Origin: Cryphonectria parasitica EP155
Lineage: Eukaryota > Ascomycota > Sordariomycetes > Diaporthales > Cryphonectriaceae
Reading direction: 5' to 3'
Assembly: GCF_011745365.1 (NCBI RefSeq)
Contig: NW_024468918.1
Coordinates: 372,001-436,000, forward strand
Length of the DNA: 64,000 nucleotides
Positions within the stretch are counted from its first letter, which is position 1; every line of letters begins with the position of its first letter. Under the pieces are notes generated by a model. The model did not search any database, had not been told where the DNA came from, and saw only the letters and a list, made by a program, of their open reading frames with translations. This document shows positions 13,999-25,239 of this stretch, in pieces. The position numbers and the translations under genes are program-made.

Positions 13999-14585
13999 AT
14001 GCTCGACAACATTCACAGCCTGTCTATCTACATCCCCGCCATATTTCAACACAGCTCATATCCTGCCTCGGCAACAGACTCAGAAGACGATATGGCTTCA
14101 CCAACCTCAGACTCCCGCCGAAACTCAAGGGGAGACTCTGGACGGTCTAACAGCATCGGTCGACGACCACGGCTCCTCCGGTCAAGTAAGACCGAACCCT
14201 CCATCACAGCCACCACAGCAAGCTTGAACGCCCTCGCTACACCTCAGACCTCAAGGAAGGCTACGGACCTGCTGTCTCAGGTGGCTTTCTCGAGCTCACC
14301 ACCCAGCTCGGCCTCCCCACTCTCGCGAAGCCCGGCGTCGATGTATGGAAGTATGAGCCTAGACAGCATGCCACGTGAGAGTGCTGAGCTGGACGGTTTC
14401 AGCTGCCACCTAGGTATGTGATCAATGAGGGTGTTGACCCAAGGTGAATGAATGTCTGACCACCTGCTAACAACATACACCCCATTCTTACAGACTCGGA
14501 CCGCTACGTCAGCTTTCCGAGCTTCGATACCTGGGACCCAAATCGCCATGAGGAGCATGACGAGGCTGAGAGAAAGTCCCCCTGA
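13999..14585 (+). CDS. Small serine-rich protein, not recognised
   Basis: Two exons, 13999-14413 and 14494-14585, joined by an 80-nt intron (GTATGT...CTTACAG), give 168 residues. The splice restores the frame as DSDRYVSFPSFDTWD, followed by an acidic tail ending RKSP. The protein is Ser/Arg/Pro-rich (MASPTSDSRRNSRG, LLRSSKTEPS, SSPPSSASPLSRSPAS) with probable phosphosites. It has no membrane segment or enzyme motif I recognise. An N-terminal stretch MLDNIHSLSIYIPAIF is mildly hydrophobic. A second in-frame ATG at MASPTSDS is a possible start. The clean intron and the aromatic/acidic C-terminal motif support a real gene. It could be a small regulatory protein, but I make no functional claim. 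Confidence 0.65.
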
Positions 14586-17143
14586 ACCTATGAGGTCATC
14601 ATCTTACCAGGGTGGATGTAAGGATCTATGTTGAGGGACACACGGAGAGAGAAAGCCTCTTCGTGGCAACGAGCGACTGTTCGGAAAACACATTAATTTC
14701 GACTTCATCGACGCCATAGCAGGATGACGCCCGCTTCGTCTGCCTAGCCCGCAAACAACGGCGGCGTCAAAGACGACACATCCTAATCACGATTTGGCGC
14801 GTCACTGCGGCCTGCAAGGAGGTCGCCACTGGGCCGGCCCGGGGGGCCGAGTGCGAGGATCAAGAGACGATAGGTTGGGAGGACACACAACATGAGATCA
14901 TTGCGGCGGTTGGTAATTTGGGTCACGGTCATTTTTTAATTTTTTTTGGCCTTTTTTTCTTCTTGCTTCTTGCATTCGAGCATGGCGTCTGGTCTTGAGT
15001 CGGAGCAGGGATAACACAGCGGTTCCATGCAATTTTCGTTCCTTGAACAAACCCAGGCTTGGGTACAATTTTCTTGTATATCGACGTTGGAGACCGTGAG
15101 GCAGCGAGCTATTGCCTGCAGGACGGCCGGTAACGTCGGCATGTTCGGAAAAATTGATGCTTACCAGAAAAGGGGGGGCCACCTTGGACCACCACGAAAG
15201 CAGGAGGGTACTGGGCTGCAGTACACCATAGACAAATGGCCAGAATAAGCAGGATGCTGCCCGATACAGACAAATCAGGAAACACAGTCAACTGTCCACA
15301 CCTCACTCATAATAGCCCTTCTCCACCCCTACCTCCCAAGAGGTCATCACGACGCATGAGACGTCCAGATGGAGCGGATCCTCCCTTCCAAACCTTCTCC
15401 GTTGTTCCATGCCCCTTGCGCAGGCATGCCCTGACTCTTTGACGTCTTGACATTTGTGGCCGCAACCAAGCGCGGGGCTCACCGGGGTGGGTCGCACGAT
15501 AGAAGCTCCCATTCGAAAAGTTGCGGGCGAATGTCCCCAAAAAGGGCTCCTCCCAAAAACCTCACCTTTCTGGGTTGGGTGACTTGTCCGCGTGAAAGAC
15601 GTGGGGCCGAAGGGGAAGAGAAAGAGAGTGAGAGACTTTGTTCCCTCACCGAACCCGCTCACTACTAAAATCGACCGATCTGGATTGGAAGGGGGGGGGA
15701 GGGGTGGTGGGTGGGCGCATTTCCTGGCGCGCGCCGCTCGATCAAGATCAGGTACGCGAGGCGGTGAGGGAAGAAGGTAAAGGTTTCGCACAGGGCCGTG
15801 CAAGGCATGGTGAGGTCATTCCTGTCCGGGGGTGCCGTGTGTCCGCACGTGGAGTGCAGCGAGCACGTCCCTCTGTGAGTTTGAGTGTGTGAGGGTGAGA
15901 GAGAGCACGTGGTAGAGAAGGGGCGCAAAGGAGGTCAAGCCTGATGATGATTATGATCATGAAAGAAAGGACCCAAACAGCGCAGATCAAGCCCGGGCAT
16001 CTATCTGGCCCCGGAGCGGCTTGGCTGGTTCTGGCTTTCGTGGAGAAGTAATTTCTACGTGCAGGCTGACGACGGTCATGAGGTGAGCTGCAAGGGTTCC
16101 ACCGTAATTATGTGTGTGTGTGTGGTAAAGGGGAGAAGACAAGAGGTCGTCAATGGGATCGACGCCGCGGACTCCTGCATGTTGTGCTCGGGCGTGTTGT
16201 GAAGCTAGAGCGTTGAATTACTTGTTCCTGGCGCCGATCACGCTGGCAGGGTTACTCTAGGACCTTGTTGGCAGGTTGGCTTTTGGCGTGGTGTGGTGGT
16301 GCTGGTCTCTGCGGCCCGGTGCTTGACGGAGGGGAGGTTCCGACGATCCGGGTTGCTTGGGATGGACTGTCTTCCAGAACTTCCTCCATTACCGTGGTAG
16401 TACCGTCCAGCAGGCATTCGGGATCGACGATCGTTTCTTTCTCTCTGGAGATAAGTGACCGGCATGCAGGTACTTTGTTTTCAGTAGTCGGTTTCTGGTC
16501 GAGCTGTCGCACGCTCTCTTTCTCTTCGCCTTCACCGGACGAACGATGCGTTCTCAGATGTCTTATAGACAAGATCTGACTGGTTTTGACTGGTATTAAA
16601 GAACAAATACATGCTTGTGAGACATGTTGAAGCTCTCGTGCAGCTGACAGCTTCCTGACCCTACGACCATGTTTGTGCAGGCATCAGGATGGATGCATGT
16701 ACGATTCATGACAGGGTTCGAAAGGGCTCGGAAGATAGCGTGGGTGAGCCGGCCGTACTAGTAAAGATACGACACTTTCATTAAATGCATTGGCAGGTTT
16801 GGTATGTATGTAGAGAGAATGATGCATTTAACTAGGTTCATGCATCTAGCGGTGAGTATCGGAATTAGGTCGCTCCATCATCCGGCCTGAGTGGAGAGGA
16901 ACAAGTGAGAAGGGAAGGGAAGGGAAAAAAAAAAAGCACACAGACCATCACACTGCACGTGACGACACTAAAGCGAACGCTTGGACCAACTCCACAGGTC
17001 AGTCCCTTCCACTCTGAATTTTTACCTGGGCGAACTTGTAACCAGCTAGACCCCCCTCCGCCTCGAAATTTCCAATACCACGATCTCCATCCACCCGACC
17101 AACGACAACAATTGACCATCTTTGAGACCTCGACCTCGCAAAG
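14586..17143. other. 2.6 kb intergenic region, no supported gene
   Basis: Only overlapping short ORFs, including 15303-15803 on the minus strand, which lacks any recognisable motif. A G-rich block lies near 15.68-15.71 kb and a short (TG) run near 16.11-16.12 kb. The right end is the eS1 promoter, with a C/A-rich leader before 17144. Confidence 0.5.
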
Positions 17144-18295
17144 ATGGCTGTCGGCAAGTGAGTGAAATGCTCCAATTCCAGCACCCGAAACACGAGAATC
17201 CCCCAAAGAAGCCGAGACTTGGATGTTGTCGAAACGCGCAGGCGACAGTGTGCTGATGGTTGTGTTTGAACGATAGGAACAAGAGATTGTCCAAGGGCAA
17301 GAAGGGTCTCAAGAAGAAGACCGTCGACCCCTTCACCCGCAAGGACTGGTACTCCATCAAGGTACGAACATGCTCACAACACCGAATATATCAGATGGAC
17401 TCGACGCCGTAGGGTATCCAGACTGACGAATGTGTACTATGAACAGGCTCCTTCGCCTTTCCAGATCCGAGAGTAAGAGAGATCGAGACCCCCGACCATC
17501 GCGACCACGACTACAGATTGTGCAAGGAGGAAATTCTAACAAAACTTTTTAGTGTCGGCAAGACCCTCGTCAACCGTACCACCGGTCTCAAGAACGCCAA
17601 CGACTCCCTGAAGGGCCGTATCGTTGAGGTATCGCTGGCCGACCTGCAGAAGGATGAGGACCACGCTTTCCGCAAGATCAAGCTCCGCGTCGACGAGATC
17701 CAGGGCAAGAACTGCCTGACCAACTTCCACGGTCTCGACTTCACATCCGACAAGCTGCGATCGCTCGTGCGCAAGTGGCAGTCCCTGATCGAGTGCAATG
17801 TCACCGTCAAGACCACCGATGACTACCTCCTCCGCCTGTTCGCCATTGCTTTCACCAAGCGCCGCCCCAACCAGATCAAGAAGACCACCTACGCCGCCTC
17901 CTCCCAGATCCGTGCCATCCGCAAGAAGATGACCGAGATCATCACCCGCGAGGCCGGCAGCTGCACCCTGCAGCAGCTGACCAGCAAGCTCATCCCCGAG
18001 GTGATCGGACGTGAGATCGAGAAGGCTACCCAGGGAATCTACCCTCTCCAGAACGTACGTGTACAACAGGAAAAGCCCACAGCGCCACCGATTGGCTTGT
18101 GGATACGAGATTTTTTCTGTGATAGACTCTGGCTGACGCGGCATCATACAGGTTCACATCCGCAAGGTCAAGCTGCTGAAGCAGCCCAAGTTCGACCTTG
18201 GCAGCCTGCTCGCCCTCCACGGCGAGTCGACCACGGACGAGCAGGGCCAGAAGGTGGAGCGGGAGTTCAAGGAGCGTGTCCTCGAGGAGGTGTAA
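17144..18295 (+). CDS. RPS1: 40S ribosomal protein S1 (eS1)
   Basis: eS1 (S3Ae family) is a structural protein of the small ribosomal subunit near the mRNA exit channel. Five exons: 17144-17157, 17277-17361, 17447-17472, 17553-18054, 18152-18295. Phases close to 256 residues, essentially the yeast length of 255. The start [15 protein letters not shown], then [51 protein letters not shown] and the C-terminal [15 protein letters not shown] are all family hallmarks. The first exon is only 14 nt and three of the four introns fall in the first ~40 codons, a common layout for fungal ribosomal protein genes. All introns have GT donors and AG acceptors. No oddities. Confidence 0.98.
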
Positions 18296-19220
18296 AGAGT
18301 CGGTGCTGGAGCGGACGAACAAAACTGATTTGGAGTGCGGCATGGACACACGGTTTTTTCCGGCAATACCTTCTCAGGGGCATGGGTTTTGCTTTCTCGT
18401 TGCATTTGGCGTGGCAAATCAGATCGGTACAGAGGTAGTTATATGGATACCTGTGCCTTTTTCACCATGAGTCCAGGCCGGAACGAATCAAAAAAAGGAA
18501 AATCGATCAAACATTCTTCAACAAGGGCCGCTTCGAGACAGTGAGATGTGTTTTTCGCTTTTATATACTCGTAGCCATATGGCTCTACCTTCCTTGGAGG
18601 CTCAGATCTTACCATTGCTCTGGACATGTTCATTCTACCTCTTGGCGTCAAGCTCATGGTGGTTGGCTACAGCGGTCGACTCGAGGGCAGTGGACACGGC
18701 GACAGGAGAAATAAGACACAGACACAGACGGATTTGCAAATGCTCTCACGGATTGTGCCCTGTATTTTGTCATTCAAAAGATTCTCTTTGCTAAGCAGGG
18801 TTTTCCAACCACGACACACCAACAGCTCTTGGTTCAGACCAGAGAGCACACATCAGCAAATCCACGGCCTGTATCATCTTCAGACAAGGTGGTGTTAACG
18901 TTCCGTCCGTTGTAAAAGATTCCCTGCTTGGCTGTCCCATAGCACACTGGGTGGTGGCTGCTTGGTTGGAGTACATTTATCCCAGACTCTGTTTGGAAGG
19001 GGGGGCGGCGGCAACCAGCCAAGCTTCTTTCTACTACAGGTGCACGCTACTGACCTCATCATCCCAGTCAGCGTTTATACAGCTCACACCATACCCACCC
19101 ACCCACACCTTGCTTTCTTCGCCTGGGTACACTAACCTGCCCAGCAAGATATGAGAAAAAACATTCATTGCCTTTCACAAGTTCTCATGCAACTCTGTGT
19201 ACTGCATTTGCGTCTCGACG
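18296..19220. other. Intergenic region between eS1 and Rab18-like gene
   Basis: 925 bp holding the eS1 3' region and the promoter of the next gene, both on the same strand. No coding or repeat signal was seen. Confidence 0.5.
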
Positions 19221-20220
19221 ATGGCATCCGATGATTCTTTGCCGACTTTGAAATTGTTACTCATAGGGCCTTCTGGGGCTGGCAAATCAGCGTGTAAGTT
19301 TGTCATTTTCACATGCCTTTCTCTTCTCTGTGATCTTGTTTCGAGTGCCTCAAAGTATTGGGATCAGGGCTAATGCTGTGTGACCCAGTATTGACGAGGT
19401 ACTGTGAGGATGTCTTCGAGCCCGAGAATGCGACCGCAACCATCGGGATAGACTTTAAGGTATGTTGAGATGACGGATGTCGAGGAGATTTACACCCCTC
19501 ACCTCTTCTCCATGAGCCTGGCCGAACAGGCAGGTCTTTTCTAGGCGGCCGTATGCTGCTCCTATCTGGCCGTTTTTCAGTCCTCGTCGGCCTGGCAAAA
19601 GAGTACGCTCTGTTGACAAGTTCCTTTCTTGTGCCAGATCAAGAAATTGTCCGTCCGTGGCAAGGCCTACAGAGTAACCCTCTTCGACACTGTAAGTCTC
19701 AAAAGAGTTTGATGCTATACACATGTGTGTGTATATACATATATGTATGCGTTCCCCTTCAGTCACAACACATCTCACATATCTTTCTCTCCTCCAACCA
19801 CAGGCCGGCCAAGAGCGCTTCCGGACCCTCTCCACCTCGTACTACCGCGGCGCCCACGGCGTCCTCCTCGTCTACGACGTCTCGAGCCGCACGTCCTTCA
19901 CCTCCATGGAGAGATGGTTCGACGAGGCCGAGCTAAACACGGGCCCCGGCGTCGCGCTGTATCTCGTCGGGGCTAAGACCGACAAGCCCAACCGGGCGGT
20001 GAGCGCGCTGGAGGGCCAGAACCTGGCGGAGGCGCACGGAGCGAAATTCTGCGAGGTTAGTGCTAAGACTGGGGAGGATGTGCGGCGGCCGTTTGTGGAG
20101 ATTGTGGACGAGGTTGTTGCCGGTGGGGTGGAGGAGGGAGGGAAGAGGAGCGCTGGGGTGGTGAGGGTTGGTGGTGGTGGCGGTGATGCGGCTGCGGGGG
20201 CTTCGGGATGTTCGTGCTGA
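19221..20220 (+). CDS. Rab18-like small GTPase with atypical G4 motif
   Basis: Rab-family GTPase, likely in membrane or lipid-droplet traffic (inferred from Rab18 relatedness). Four exons: 19221-19293, 19389-19459, 19638-19691, 19804-20220. Phases close to 204 residues. G1/P-loop GPSGAGKS is at residues 16-23, G2 is TIGIDF, G3 DTAGQE is at 65-70 and split by intron 3, and G5 VSAKT is at 151-155. The Rab signatures RFRTLSTSYYRGAHGVLLVYD are present. The C-terminus ends CSC, a double geranylgeranylation motif, after a Gly/Ala-rich linker. Odd point: the guanine-specifying G4 motif, usually NKxD, reads AKTD (Ala123, Lys124, Asp126), so nucleotide affinity may be reduced. The assignment to Rab18 rather than another Rab rests on general pattern. 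Confidence 0.88.
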
Positions 20221-20543
20221 GGGTGTCTTTGTCTCTGTTTGGGAGGTTTCTTGGGTTTCTTTTTCATGACTTGAATGACTGAAGTTGATAGATAGAAATC
20301 ATGCACGGCGTTGCAGGATTACGCGGCATGAAATAGGTCCTTATACCAGACTCCTTGATATGGCGCCATGCTTTTCTATGTGTACCGTAACTATGCCCGC
20401 CAGATGCATATACATGTATATATAGTAGGTTAATTAGCAGCCAGCCTGTGAAGGCTATATGACGATGCTTTCTCCACTCTATTGTTGCCCAAGTCTTGTT
20501 ATGCGCCAACAACAACCCCCCTTCACTCGACATCATACACCAC
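20221..20543. other. Convergent 3' intergenic region
   Basis: 323 bp between the Rab18-like gene (+) and the hydrolase gene (-). It is AT-richer than the flanks and contains ATACATGTATATATAG near 20.41 kb, consistent with 3' UTR and poly(A) signals. Nothing else was seen. Confidence 0.5.
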
Positions 20544-22030
20544 CTAGTCCTTGGGGCTCAGGAAGCGCACCACAGCTGCTCAAAAATCAGCGTCTCACTC
20601 GCAAAAACAACAATAAGAGAACAAAAATAAGCAAAGAGAAAGAAAGAAACAACTCACCCTGTCTAAAGGCCTCTGGATTCTCCGAGATCAACCAATGCCC
20701 GGCCTCAACATCCACCACCTCAAACAGCGGGAAGAACTCCCCCACTACCGGCAGGACCTCGTCCGGCACGTACTTGCTCTTGGTGCCCCTGACGAACAGC
20801 GCCGGCCTCTCGAAGCGTACCTTGCCTGGGTCCTTGTACGGGAAGTCACCCATGTGCGCCAGGGCCTTGCCCAGGATGTCGAGCGGCACGCGGAACTTCT
20901 TGGTTCCGTGGGAGGTGTAGAGGTTGCTGAGGAGGAACTGGCGAATAGGGAGGGACTGGTTGTGTATATTTTTCTCTGGTCAGATAAAGGGGATGCTTGC
21001 TCCCGTACGGGGGTCGCTCGAGAGGGAGAGGAGAGGAGAGAAAGAAAAAGAACCAAAAGACACGGCCATAAGCAAAAAGCAGCAACAAACCTCTTCAAAC
21101 TCGGCCAGGATCTCGTCTGCCTGCCTCTGCGAGGTCACACCTGCGTCCTCGATCTTCTTGAGGCCCCGCACGTACTTGGCAAAGTCGGTCGAGAGGATGG
21201 CATCGACGGGCGCATTGTCGACGGCGACAATGTCCTTGACCATGCGTGGGGACCGGAGGGCCAGAGTCATAGCAGCCTTGGCGCCCCTGTTGTGATATTC
21301 AGCATACTTGTTTCCAAGTTTATGAGAAAGGAGGGATGGTGTAAGAGGGGTCCATCATCCACTTACATCGAGTGTCCTATGAGGGTCGGCTGGTCCAGTT
21401 TATGTTCCTCTATGAAGGCGCTCACATCCTCTGCCATGGCTGTGTAGTCGTGCCTGGCGTCGTGAGGAGAGTCGCCATGGTTGCGGAGGTCCTTGAGAGC
21501 ATATCTGTGTGAGCCCAAATGTATGAAGAAAGGAAAAGGAAAATGAGAAAGAAAAGGCAAAACTATCCGGCATCAGTTTGGGTGCGGCTTACCAGGGCAT
21601 AAATCGACCTTCCCAGATCCCGCGCAAGGGCTCTGCAGCAAGTAACGAAAATACACAATTTCAGCCTCTCATCTCATCACATTTCATCTCTGCAGCCCCA
21701 AACCATCACTTTTCATCATCACTCCCCTCCTCATCCATGCTCAAAGAACTTCCATGCAGTGGAAAGACACTCCCCCACCTTGTGCAAAACATACTTGCTA
21801 ATACTCCGGTTATTCTTCTTGGACCCAAATAACCCATGGAGAAACAAGATAGGTGATGTCGTGTTGGGGTTTTCAGACACAGGTTTCGCGGGCTCGTGGA
21901 GGTCAAACTGCAGCGACACGGTCGAGATCGATGATGAGAAGAAGCGCTGCTGTGTCGTCGTCGGCGCAGGCGGTTGCCGGCAGAGGCCGCGCGCCAGGAG
22001 GACTGGCCGCGCGCCGATTCTTAGTATCAT
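20544..22030 (-). CDS. Mitochondrial alpha/beta hydrolase, ABHD11/Imo32 type
   Basis: Serine hydrolase of the ABHD11 (yeast Imo32) family, predicted mitochondrial. Six exons on the minus strand: 21795-22030, 21593-21632, 21367-21491, 21091-21286, 20658-20955, 20544-20575. Phases close to 308 residues. The start MILRIGARPVLLARGLCRQ is Arg-rich and amphipathic, then RFFSSS, as in a mitochondrial presequence. HGLFGSKKNNRSISK and DLRNHGDSPH are family signatures. The nucleophile elbow is GHSMG (Ser133, split by an intron) and the catalytic His lies in EAGHW (His286). The Asp partner was not pinned. The intron between exons 2 and 3 needs an AAG acceptor (ends CTCTCAAG), because the nearer CACAG shifts the frame. 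That intron end repeats the TAT GCx CTx of the preceding exon. TFA1 follows upstream on the same strand. Confidence 0.9.
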
Positions 22031-22556
22031 TCTTTCCTTATTTCGCAGGGAGTCTTGTGTGTTTGTATAGGGCTGAGAGGGATATTCGTGTTGCGTGTAA
22101 ATTTTGAGGGACAAAAATCAAAATAAAACTTGTTGAGGTGAGAGTCTAGAATTTTGAATATGAGCGGGTGCACGGGCCACCCGCGATTCGGCGTCTTGGG
22201 TAAGAACGGGACGACGATCTTGCTAGTGAAGAAAAGGTAGGACGAGTTGAATCATAGGCCAGGGGGCAAGTTATGGTTTTGTTTTGAAGAGTTCAAAATA
22301 GTCATGATTGTCTTATTGGGTCTACGACCGGCCCTTAGGCATACGTATGTGACTAGGTGACATGCTCGCCCATTGCATCAATGGTGAGTTCCCTCCCCCA
22401 AGGCTTGTCTTGCTTCTTCTCTTGGGTTTAGCCATCGTTGTTTATTTATTTATTTTATTTTGTTTTATTTCTTTCAAGGCGTGCTGTTCTCCGCCTGCAA
22501 GAAAGCACGGTTATGCTTCATCCCTTTTCTTCCAGCCTCGATCGACCACACGGGGC
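22031..22556. other. Intergenic region between TFA1 3' end and hydrolase promoter
   Basis: 526 bp. It serves as TFA1 3' region and hydrolase promoter, both on the minus strand. A T-rich run near 22.44-22.47 kb reads A-rich on the gene strand. No gene was seen. Confidence 0.5.
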
Positions 22557-24031
22557 TCAAACGTCTTCAAATTCTAAGCCTTCCTCGTCATCATCATCGT
22601 CTTCTCCTGCTGTGGGGGCTGGCTCCTCGACCTTGATCTTCTTCGCAGGTCGATCGTCTTCGTCGTCGGGACTATCGCGTTTCAGCAGCGAGTTGCTGTT
22701 TCCGTTGACCGTGGGCTCCTTCTTAATAGGCACGCTTGACTGACGGAGCGGCGACGGCGCGGGCTTGAGACCCTGGCTGGCTGGCACAGGCGTCCCTACC
22801 GGAGGAGTGGCAACGACATCCTCAAACTCGTCGTCGTCCTCCTCCTCCTCGTCATCAGAGTCCTCTTGCTTCTTCAGCGCCGCCGCCGCCGCCGCCGCCG
22901 CCATAGCTTCCTGCTCTCGCTTGAGATCTTCCATATAGCTACTCAGCTCCTGAGCCTCCTTGGCATCCAGCCCTTGCTTCTTGTCGTCGGCTTGCTTCTC
23001 TGGCTCCGCCTTGACCACCGCCTCTCCTGTGGGGGTTGCTGAGAAGGAGTCTCCGCTGACGGTGCTGTTGGCCATCCATGCGGGCAGGGCGTTCTGTTGG
23101 GCAATCTTCTCCTTGCGCAGCCGCTCTGCCTCTTTCTCCTCTTCTGTCGGGCCCTCTGACGTGGAAATCTTAATGTCGATCTTCTTGGGTCCTGTATCCG
23201 CCAGCCCCTTCACACTCGTCGGTTTGACAGGCTCCACGACCGTTGCCCTGGCGACCTGGTGCTGCTCATCTCTGTCCACTGGCAGGGCCGTCTCGATCGC
23301 ATACTCAAAGTTGTTGTCGGGGACAGCGACGTTGTCGATGCGCAGCAGGAGGTCGGTAATGAATTTGAGCTGGTTGTTCAGCCTCGTGACCTTTTCATGA
23401 CCCGCAGAAGTCCGATCGATCTCGTGGCTGAGGACGGCACCGCATCTCTCGCAGGCGAAGCCCAGCCTGCTCGCCATACTCAAGACTTCAAGCTGGGTAT
23501 AATCGGCCTTGCACCGTGGACAGACATACTCCTTCCGCTCGCTAGCCGGTACGGTGGGGACCTGCATGTCCTTACCAAGCTTATAAACCCTCCACTTGAT
23601 GGCGTCGATCGTCTGGCGGTAGTCGATGTAGTAGTAGGTACGGTTGCTCGGGCGGACGGCGCCCTCCTTCAGCTCTTGACGTACGTGTCTACAGCCCCCG
23701 TATTAGCGCGCGCTCGAGAACTCGCGTGAGATGCGTCCGTCTTGTCCATGATGCGCAACGTACATCTGCAGGAACCGCTCCTGCTGCAACTTGTAGCAGA
23801 GCTTGTGGAGGTCTTTCATCGCCGTGATGTTCAAGAGGTAGCCCAGATCATCATCACGCAACCTAACCCCCAGCACATCAGCATGTCGCATGACACTCTT
23901 GCGGGTCACGGGAGGACGCACGCTCCATGGATGACCAGGGCATCTACGATGAGCACATAGCGGACATCGTAGGGCGGTAGGCTGTAAAAGGCGCGAGCGC
24001 AAGAGCGCACAAGCTGTTTTGCGAGATCCAT
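22557..24031 (-). CDS. TFA1: Transcription initiation factor TFIIE subunit alpha
   Basis: TFIIE alpha recruits and regulates TFIIH at RNA polymerase II promoters. Three exons on the minus strand: 23922-24031, 23764-23862, 22557-23688. Phases close to 446 residues. The N-terminal winged-helix/TFIIE domain (about 1-110) shows YVLIVDALVIHG, DDDLGYLL, KDLHKLCYKL and RTYYYIDYRQTIDAIKWR. The zinc ribbon is C126-x2-C129 ... C149-x2-C152. The C-terminal half is low complexity, with a run of Ala (GCG codons near 22890-22905), acidic DDEEEEDDDEFEDV and a final acidic EEGLEFEDV, as is usual for the family. Intron 1 (23863-23921) must be removed because reading through hits a stop after VIHG. It has GTGCGT and GGTTAG ends. 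Confidence 0.95.
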
Positions 24032-25239
24032 GGTAGGGTGTGTGTATGTGTGTGTTGATGGAGACGGTGGGCGGACGAAGGGTTTTCGGCGGTCGGGGCT
24101 CGTGTTTCGCTAATCGGCGATGGGTTTGGAGAAGGAAGAAAAGGCTTTCGTGAGACGGGTTCGAGGAGGCTATTTATTGACAAATTAGTATTGAATAGCA
24201 AGATTGATGAGTGAACATGTTCGGGCGGCGCAAGGCTCTAAAGTCGTAAGGAGGAGTGCGAGGGAGCACATACCCGTCAGAGTCACTGGCGCAAAGAACG
24301 TAGGCCCAGCGAAGAAAATATCGAACACGGTTAGGCCCTTTCAACGAAGACAGCGCAAGGAATCAGCGGGAGTAAGGAGAAGATGAAATAGTTGCTTCGA
24401 GGCAGCAGCGATGTGCTACCGAGACGAAGTCAGGGTTGTCGCAGTATCATGACGGTCGAGGAAGGAGACGCTCAGGGACGGAGCGCACGTGCTATAAAAA
24501 CACTTCTCATTGTAGTGCCAAGCAGGGTGCTCCTATTGTTCTACGTTGCAGGAACAATGTATGGGCAGGAGAGACGGAGGTGGGAAGAGCTCGACTTTCC
24601 AGGCAGAGGAAATCCGGGGAGAGGGAGCGGGTGGGTTGCGAAAGTGAAGCCTCAAAGAATCCCTGAAGTGGCCCAGGAGCTTCTATTGGCCCCACAACCA
24701 TGACTAAGCCCCGCAGCCTTTGATCCCTGTGTACTATTGTATCCTAGCAGCCTACAATACTACGGTAGATAGCACCTGTGCAGGTGTACCCTGTATTTGC
24801 ATGTACCTTCGGACCCTGGATGGTTTCGGACTTGCATCACCAGGAATTACCATCGTAACTACTTCTTTATGTCAAAATTACACAAACTATTGTTTTAAGA
24901 TTTGAGAAGCCCTCCCAAGGACTATTTACACTCTTCAGAAAACCAAGACCACCACCTTGGGTGATCCAGAATATTGCTGCTACATGCTCATTAGCCGGTT
25001 GCATCGTTTGCCTCCAACTGCGTCATGACAGCATTCAAGACCACAGCAAAGATGCATTCCTTCTCTTCCACCCACTTGTCTTGTGTTTGAGGGTCAAGTT
25101 TGACGACAATTAACATCTGGTGTTTATCGGAAACAATGAGATCTTCCACTTCCTTTAGGCCATCAGACCTTGGGTCACTCGTCAATCTCAGTCACCTGGT
25201 ACCCAACAACACAGCGCACCAACGAACACAACACAAGGC
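24032..25239. promoter_or_regulatory. Divergent intergenic region TFA1 / POLX
   Basis: 1.2 kb between divergent genes, expected to hold both promoters. A TATAAAAA lies at 24493-24500 on the plus strand, about 740 bp before the polymerase start. A 64-codon minus ORF (24991-25185) begins just 55 bp from the polymerase ATG. It has no recognisable motif and is not annotated. Confidence 0.45.

Noticed and set aside
24991..25185. 64-codon minus ORF close to the polymerase start
   Set aside because: Short, no motif, no splice context. Probably a chance frame in a promoter.
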